A stretch of DNA of 64,000 bases from Nocardioides szechwanensis (GTDB taxonomy: Bacteria > Actinomycetota > Actinomycetes > Propionibacteriales > Nocardioidaceae). The stretch spans positions 617,768-681,767 of the forward strand of contig NZ_FNIC01000002.1 of the NCBI RefSeq assembly GCF_900103935.1, in the 5' to 3' direction. Positions 59,852 through 64,000 of the stretch are shown here, piece after piece. Made by a program: the position numbers and the translations under genes. The notes beneath the pieces are model-generated. The model saw nothing but the letters and a program-made list of their open reading frames with translations, made no database searches and had not been told where the DNA came from. How positions within the stretch are numbered: position 1 is the first letter of the stretch; every line of letters begins with the position of its first letter.

Positions 59852-62422
59852 TCAGCGAGCGGGCCGTACCAGCCGCGATGCCGCCACCCGGATGCTGCTG
59901 GTCGTGTGGCCGGGTGCGGTGGCGGTGATCCGGACCCGGATCCGCTTGCCGAGCGCACTGTGGGGTACCCGCAGTGTCGTGCCGGTGGCGCCCAGCACCT
60001 TGTCGTTGGCGGTCCACCGGTAGCGGAGCACCAGTCCCGCCACCGGGCCCGGGAAGGCTCCGGAGACGAAGATCTGGGCGGTGAGCCGCTTGCCGACCCG
60101 CGCGGTGCCCGCGATGCGGGGGGAGAGCAGTGCCAGTGCGCCGGGGACGACCCGGTCGCTGGCGGCGCTGCCGGTGGCCGGCTCGTAGCCCTCGGCGGTG
60201 TAGGTCACGACCACTCGGAGGAGTGCCTCGGCGTCCTCGACCCCGACGGCGTACGTCGCGGCCGTGGCGCCCGGGATGTCGGTGGCGATGCCGTCGGCGC
60301 CGATGCGCTGCCACTGGTAGCCGACGGTGCTCTCGCCGGGGTCACCATGTGCGGCGGTGAGCGTGCGACCCACGTTGGCCGTCCCGGTGATCGTGGGCTG
60401 TGGCGCGGGCAGCCCGGTGCCCGGGGCGACGACGGTGTCGGTGACGACGAGCTCGGTGTTGGGCTGGTAGCCCGCACGGGAGGCGACCGTGACCAGCCGG
60501 ATCCGCCGGCCCACGTGCTGCGTGGTCGGGACCAGCGTGCGTGCTGTCGCGCCCGGGATGTTCGTGAAGTCGCCGACGTCGGTCGAGCGCTGCCACTGGA
60601 AGGCGAGGTCGACCGTGGCGTCGCCGTCGAGGCTGGTCACCGCGGTGAGGGACTGGCCTACCTGCGGAGCGCCGGCGATGGTGGCGTCGAACCCCGAGAT
60701 CGTCGGCAGCGCCCAGTGGGCGTGGAGCTCGAGGGGGAGCGGGCCGGAGCCGTCGCTGCTGCCCGGCAGCGTGCTGGTCGCCGTGACCGACGTCCCGCCG
60801 CCGTTGGGCGCGGTGAACCAGCCGCCGAAGACGAAGCCCGCCTTGGTGGGGTCGGGCGGGAACGCGCGGCCGCCACGGGTGAACGTATCGGCGAACACGG
60901 TGACCGGGCCGGGGGCGGCGGAGCCGCCGTCGGTGTCGAACGTGACCAGGTAGTGGTGGTTGCTGACCGCCACGGCGTCGCTGGTGAGGCTGGCCGCCGG
61001 CAGCAGGATCCGGCCGTTGTTGACGACCTGGCCGTCGCCCGTCACGTCGGCGTACGTCGGGACCGGGTCGGCCGAGCCGTCGATGAGGCCGTCGGGTCCG
61101 ACCGTGACCTCGGCGCCCGGGTCGGTGTCGGGGACGTCCATCGGCCCGGCGGGGAGGCGCAGCGTGCCGCCGGTGACGCGCAGCGTGCCGAAGTCCGCGC
61201 TGCCGCCGCAGCCGCACCCGAACCCGGCGCCCACCGCAGTGCCGTCGACGTCCGCCATGGCCGTGACGGTTCCGCCGGAGATGGTGACGGCGGAGCCGCG
61301 CTGGTCGGGGCCGCCGCCGATGCCGGCGCTCTCGATCCCGCCGGTCGCGGTCACGGTGCCACCCGACACGTCGACCGTGGAGGTCGGCACGGGCAGGGCG
61401 GAGGTCGCGGTGGTCCCGATGCCGGGGCCCTCGTCGCCTCCGGTCGCGGTGACGTCGCCGGCGCTGATCTCGATGTCGGTGGTCCCGGTGGTCTCGGCGC
61501 CGGAACCGATGCCGGGACCGCCGGGGCCACCACCTGTGTTGACCGTGCCGCCGGCGACCGCGACCGCCAGGTCGGTGCCGAGGATGCTGCTGCCGATCCC
61601 GGCTGCCAGGACACCACCCTCAGCGGTGACCGTGCCGCCCTCGACGCGGACGTCGGCGCTGCTCGGACCGGCCCCGGCGCCGACGCCGGCCCCGAAGAAT
61701 CCGCCACGCGCGTCGACCGTGCCGCCCGAGATGACGACGGTGGACTCCACCGCGTCGGCGAACGGGTCGCTGGTCGCGCCGCCCCCGATGCCGGCACCGC
61801 CGCTGCCTCCGGCAGCCCAGACGGTCCCGCCGCTCATCATGATGTCGGCGGTGTCACCGTCGAGGCCGGCTCCGATCCCGGCCGCGGCGTCGCCGCCGTA
61901 CGCGGTGACGTCGCCCCCGCTGATGGTGATGTCGCCGATCTGCGCGGCCCCGCTGCCGCCGATGCCGGCGGCCTCCAGGCCACCGGTCGCGTCGACCGTG
62001 CCCGACTGGATCGTGATGTCGGTCCCGTCGGAGTTGTCGAGGCCGGCGGTGGACCCTGCCGAGGCGTCGACGGTCAGGGTTCCGGTGCCGCCGGTGGACC
62101 TGACGGTGAGCGCGCCGCCAGTGAGCACCTGGATGGTGGCCAGCTCCACGTCGAAGCTTGCGAGGTCGAGCACGACCGGGCAGTCCACGACGATGCCGCC
62201 GACGTCGGAGATGTCGGCGGTGACGATGATGACGCTCGGTGACACCGGCGTGCCCGCGCAGCCGGACGTCGCCGCGCCGAGCTCGGTGTAGTCGGCGACG
62301 GAGGCGTCGCCCGCGGCGTACGCCCCGGAGGGCGCGAGCGACAGCGTCGCGAGGGTGGTGGCGAGCCCGAGCACCGCCGCCCGGCCCAGAGCGCGAAGCG
62401 TGGGCAGGTGGCTGACCGGCAT
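59852..62422 (-). CDS. Large secreted repeat protein (adhesin-like)
   Basis: The 856-aa protein has a signal peptide (1-36, ending GAYAA), about ten imperfect beta-solenoid-like repeats (about 120-410) built on ISGGTVTATGG and AGIGGG, an InlB-B-type repeat (about 500-560, VTFDTDGGSAAPGPV and GWFTAPNGGGT), and three Ig-like repeats (about 580-856) each with GTANVGRTLTA and QWQR-type cores. The architecture is that of large surface adhesins. No sorting signal or membrane anchor is present, so it is released or held by the repeats. It is a poor match to any named family overall. Confidence 0.8.
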   Translation of the reverse strand: MPVSHLPTLRALGRAAVLGLATTLATLSLAPSGAYAAGDASVADYTELGAATSGCAGTPVSPSVIIVTADISDVGGIVVDCPVVLDLASFDVELATIQVLTGGALTVRSTGGTGTLTVDASAGSTAGLDNSDGTDITIQSGTVDATGGLEAAGIGGSGAAQIGDITISGGDVTAYGGDAAAGIGAGLDGDTADIMMSGGTVWAAGGSGGAGIGGGATSDPFADAVESTVVISGGTVDARGGFFGAGVGAGAGPSSADVRVEGGTVTAEGGVLAAGIGSSILGTDLAVAVAGGTVNTGGGPGGPGIGSGAETTGTTDIEISAGDVTATGGDEGPGIGTTATSALPVPTSTVDVSGGTVTATGGIESAGIGGGPDQRGSAVTISGGTVTAMADVDGTAVGAGFGCGCGGSADFGTLRVTGGTLRLPAGPMDVPDTDPGAEVTVGPDGLIDGSADPVPTYADVTGDGQVVNNGRILLPAASLTSDAVAVSNHHYLVTFDTDGGSAAPGPVTVFADTFTRGGRAFPPDPTKAGFVFGGWFTAPNGGGTSVTATSTLPGSSDGSGPLPLELHAHWALPTISGFDATIAGAPQVGQSLTAVTSLDGDATVDLAFQWQRSTDVGDFTNIPGATARTLVPTTQHVGRRIRLVTVASRAGYQPNTELVVTDTVVAPGTGLPAPQPTITGTANVGRTLTAAHGDPGESTVGYQWQRIGADGIATDIPGATAATYAVGVEDAEALLRVVVTYTAEGYEPATGSAASDRVVPGALALLSPRIAGTARVGKRLTAQIFVSGAFPGPVAGLVLRYRWTANDKVLGATGTTLRVPHSALGKRIRVRITATAPGHTTSSIRVAASRLVRPAR

Positions 62423-62521
62423 CTTCGGAGTAGAGCAGAGTCAGCGTCCGGCCGAGGCGGTTTCGGCGAGACTTTGCGGTGCGGCCCGGACCGCGGAATG
62501 GTCCTGGAGTGGAGCAGTCCG

Positions 62522-62527
62522 TAACCT
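62522..62527 (+). promoter_or_regulatory. -10 box for leaderless prfB mRNA
   Basis: TAACCT ends 8 nt before GTG 62536. It supports the start [11 protein letters not shown]. Confidence 0.5.
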
Positions 62528-62535
62528 TGCTCCTT

Positions 62536-63654
62536 GTGGCAGGCCCCGACTACGACTCCGAGATCAAGACTCTCCAGGCGACGATGTACACCATCGAGCA
62601 GGTGCTCGACATCGGCGCGATGCGCACCGAGATCGCCGACCTGGGCGAGCAGGTCGCGGCTCCGGACCTGTGGGACGACCAGGCCAACGCGACCCGGGTG
62701 ACCGGCCGGCTCTCCGCGCTCCAGGGCGAGGTCGACCGCTTCGACAGCCTCACCGGCCGGATCGAGGACCTCGAGATCATGGTCGAGCTCGGCACCGAGG
62801 AGGGCGACGCGGCGTCGCTCGCCGACGCCGAGCGCGAGCTGGGCCGGATCAAGAAGGCCGTCGAGGTGCTCGAGGTGCGCACGCTCCTCAACGGCGAGTA
62901 CGACGCCCGGGAGGCGCTGGTGAGCATCCGCGCCGGCGCCGGTGGCGTCGACGCCGCCGACTTCGCCGAGATGCTGATGCGGATGTACGTCCGCTGGGCC
63001 GAGCAGCACAACTACAGCGTCGAGGTCTACGAGACGTCGTACGCCGAGGAGGCCGGCCTCAAGTCCGCCACCTTCGCCATCCACGCGCCCTACGCCTACG
63101 GCACCCTCTCGGTCGAGGCCGGCACCCACCGGCTGGTCCGCATCAGCCCGTTCGACAACCAGGGCCGGCGCCAGACCAGCTTCGCGGCTGTCGAGGTCGT
63201 CCCGGTGCTGGAGCAGACCGACGAGATCGACGTGCCCGACGAGGAGATCCGCGTCGACGTCTACCGCTCCGGCGGTCCCGGCGGCCAGTCGGTCAACACC
63301 ACCGACTCCGCGGTCCGGCTGACGCACATCCCGACCGGCACGGTCGTCTCCTGCCAGAACGAGAAGAGCCAGCTCCAGAACAAGGCCAGCGCCATGGTGG
63401 TGCTCAAGGCCAAGCTGCTCGCGCTCAAGAAGGCCGAGGAGAAGGCGCACCTCGACGGGCTGCGCGGAGACGTGCAGGCCTCGTGGGGCGACCAGATGCG
63501 CAACTACGTGCTCAACCCGTACCAGATCGTCAAGGACCTGCGCACCGGCTACGAGGTCGGCAACCCCAGCTCGGTGTTCGACGGCGACCTCGACGGCTTC
63601 CTCGAGGCCGGCATCCGCTGGCGCCGCGGCGCCGACAAGGCCGACGACAACTAG
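62536..63654 (+). CDS. prfB: Peptide chain release factor 2
   Basis: The 372-aa protein ends translation at UGA and UAA. The tripeptide anticodon SPF is in RISPFDNQG and the peptidyl-hydrolysis motif GGQ in [11 protein letters not shown]. The GTG start gives [11 protein letters not shown], the usual actinobacterial N-terminus. There is no in-frame UGA near the start, so the E. coli-type programmed frameshift is absent. prfB is often followed by ftsE-ftsX in actinobacteria; here an IS element sits directly after its stop. Confidence 0.94.
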   Translation: MAGPDYDSEIKTLQATMYTIEQVLDIGAMRTEIADLGEQVAAPDLWDDQANATRVTGRLSALQGEVDRFDSLTGRIEDLEIMVELGTEEGDAASLADAERELGRIKKAVEVLEVRTLLNGEYDAREALVSIRAGAGGVDAADFAEMLMRMYVRWAEQHNYSVEVYETSYAEEAGLKSATFAIHAPYAYGTLSVEAGTHRLVRISPFDNQGRRQTSFAAVEVVPVLEQTDEIDVPDEEIRVDVYRSGGPGGQSVNTTDSAVRLTHIPTGTVVSCQNEKSQLQNKASAMVVLKAKLLALKKAEEKAHLDGLRGDVQASWGDQMRNYVLNPYQIVKDLRTGYEVGNPSSVFDGDLDGFLEAGIRWRRGADKADDN

Positions 63655-64000
63655 GGCGTGTCTCCCTATTCGCGAAGCCAGATGGTGATGGCGCGTAGGA
63701 CTACGCCTCCGCGGTAGACCACGGCGAGTTTGTCGTAGCGGGTAGCCAGACCGCGCCACTGCTTGTGGTCGTTGAAGGATCGCTCGATCACGTTGCGCCC
63801 TTTGTAGGTCGCGGCGTCGAATGCTGGCGGTCGGCCGCCGGCCGATCCGCGACGCTTGCGGTGGGCGATCTGGTCCGAGGGCTGCGGGATAACCGCTCGG
63901 ACTCGTCGTGATCGCAGTTCAGTGCGGATCGCGCGGGAGGAGTAGGCCTTGTCGCCGAGCACCGCAACCGGGCGGGTGCGCGGGCGCCCTGGCCCCAGTC
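63655..64000 (-). mobile_element. IS5-family insertion sequence, one end only
   Basis: A transposase gene ends 11 bp from the prfB stop codon, so the IS end lies at about 63652-63665. The sequence GGGCGTGTCTCCCTATT (63655-63671) is the probable terminal repeat. The other end lies beyond the window. The CTAG that contains the prfB stop matches targets used by some IS5 groups, so the stop may have been part of the insertion site. Confidence 0.65.
63666..64000 (-). CDS. IS5-family DDE transposase, C-terminal part
   Basis: The visible 111 residues are the C-terminal end of a DDE transposase; the 5' end is outside the window. Seen are the second catalytic aspartate (VLGDKAYSS), a basic patch (HRKRRGSAGGRPP) and the Y-(2)-R-(3)-E-(6)-K signature in YKGRNVIERSFNDHK with the third catalytic residue Glu. 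This last pattern defines IS4/IS5-type transposases, and GRPPAFD with WRGLATRYDKLA is typical of the actinobacterial IS5 members. The frame is intact as far as visible. Confidence 0.9.
   Translation of the reverse strand, partial: LGPGRPRTRPVAVLGDKAYSSRAIRTELRSRRVRAVIPQPSDQIAHRKRRGSAGGRPPAFDAATYKGRNVIERSFNDHKQWRGLATRYDKLAVVYRGGVVLRAITIWLRE

Noticed and set aside
62479..62540. Programmed +1 frameshift in prfB as in E. coli
   Set aside because: No in-frame TGA or slippery CTTT sequence is present near the start; the frame is continuous from the GTG.

Overview
The window is high-GC DNA from an actinobacterium. The gene set (a large NAD-glutamate dehydrogenase, DUF2505 and DUF6912 families, a two-gene Ku/LigD repair kit, Tad pili, abundant GTG starts and TANNNT -10 boxes) and the protein style fit Nocardioides or a close relative of the Nocardioidaceae. 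This is inference from gene content; no 16S or tRNA gene is present. I found no rRNA, tRNA, CRISPR array or prophage.

Layout. 0-10.2 kb is mostly amino-acid catabolism: a wax-ester synthase-like acyltransferase cut by the window edge, proline breakdown (pruA), tryptophan dioxygenase (kynA), paired DUF2505 proteins and a 1627-aa NAD-glutamate dehydrogenase. 10.2-18.9 kb holds a secreted repeat protein, a heterodimeric ABC exporter, an amidase, a wrecked ABC-2 transporter locus and a CPA2 antiporter. 18.9-29.5 kb is the standout region, a protein-phosphorylation island: an FHA protein, a membrane protein, a Rossmann flavoprotein, two Ser/Thr kinases, a membrane-anchored partner, a PP2C phosphatase, a TerY-like vWA protein and an FHA-FHA-membrane-trypsin protein. 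PP2C, vWA and zinc-ribbon kinase together resemble the TerY-P triad of Ter stress systems. 29.5-35.9 kb carries an SDR, then a GntR/TauE unit divergent from a MatC transporter, CaiB CoA-transferase and fused carboxyltransferase operon, possibly for malonate-like acids.

35.9-43.5 kb holds a VOC protein, Ku, an FMO/BASS/epimerase operon, and a split LigD (ligase and polymerase as separate genes) with an L,D-transpeptidase gene translationally coupled between them. 43.6-46.7 kb is a TasA-like secreted protein, a SipW-type signal peptidase, a response regulator and a degenerate histidine kinase. 46.7-49.3 kb includes a sortase next to an ice-binding-domain protein ending in an NPDTG sorting signal. 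50.5-52.8 kb encodes a CarH-like B12 sensor without DNA-binding domain, a 36-aa microprotein and a complete histidine kinase, all coupled. 54.1-58.7 kb is a Tad/Flp pilus operon. 58.8-62.4 kb holds small membrane and secreted proteins, a CAP protein and a large repeat-rich secreted protein. The window closes with prfB and the end of an IS5-family element inserted at its stop codon.

Two general traits are visible. Genes are packed with 4-base ATGA/GTGA overlaps, and many lone or operon-leading genes have a TANNNT box 6-8 nt before the start codon, which implies leaderless mRNAs.
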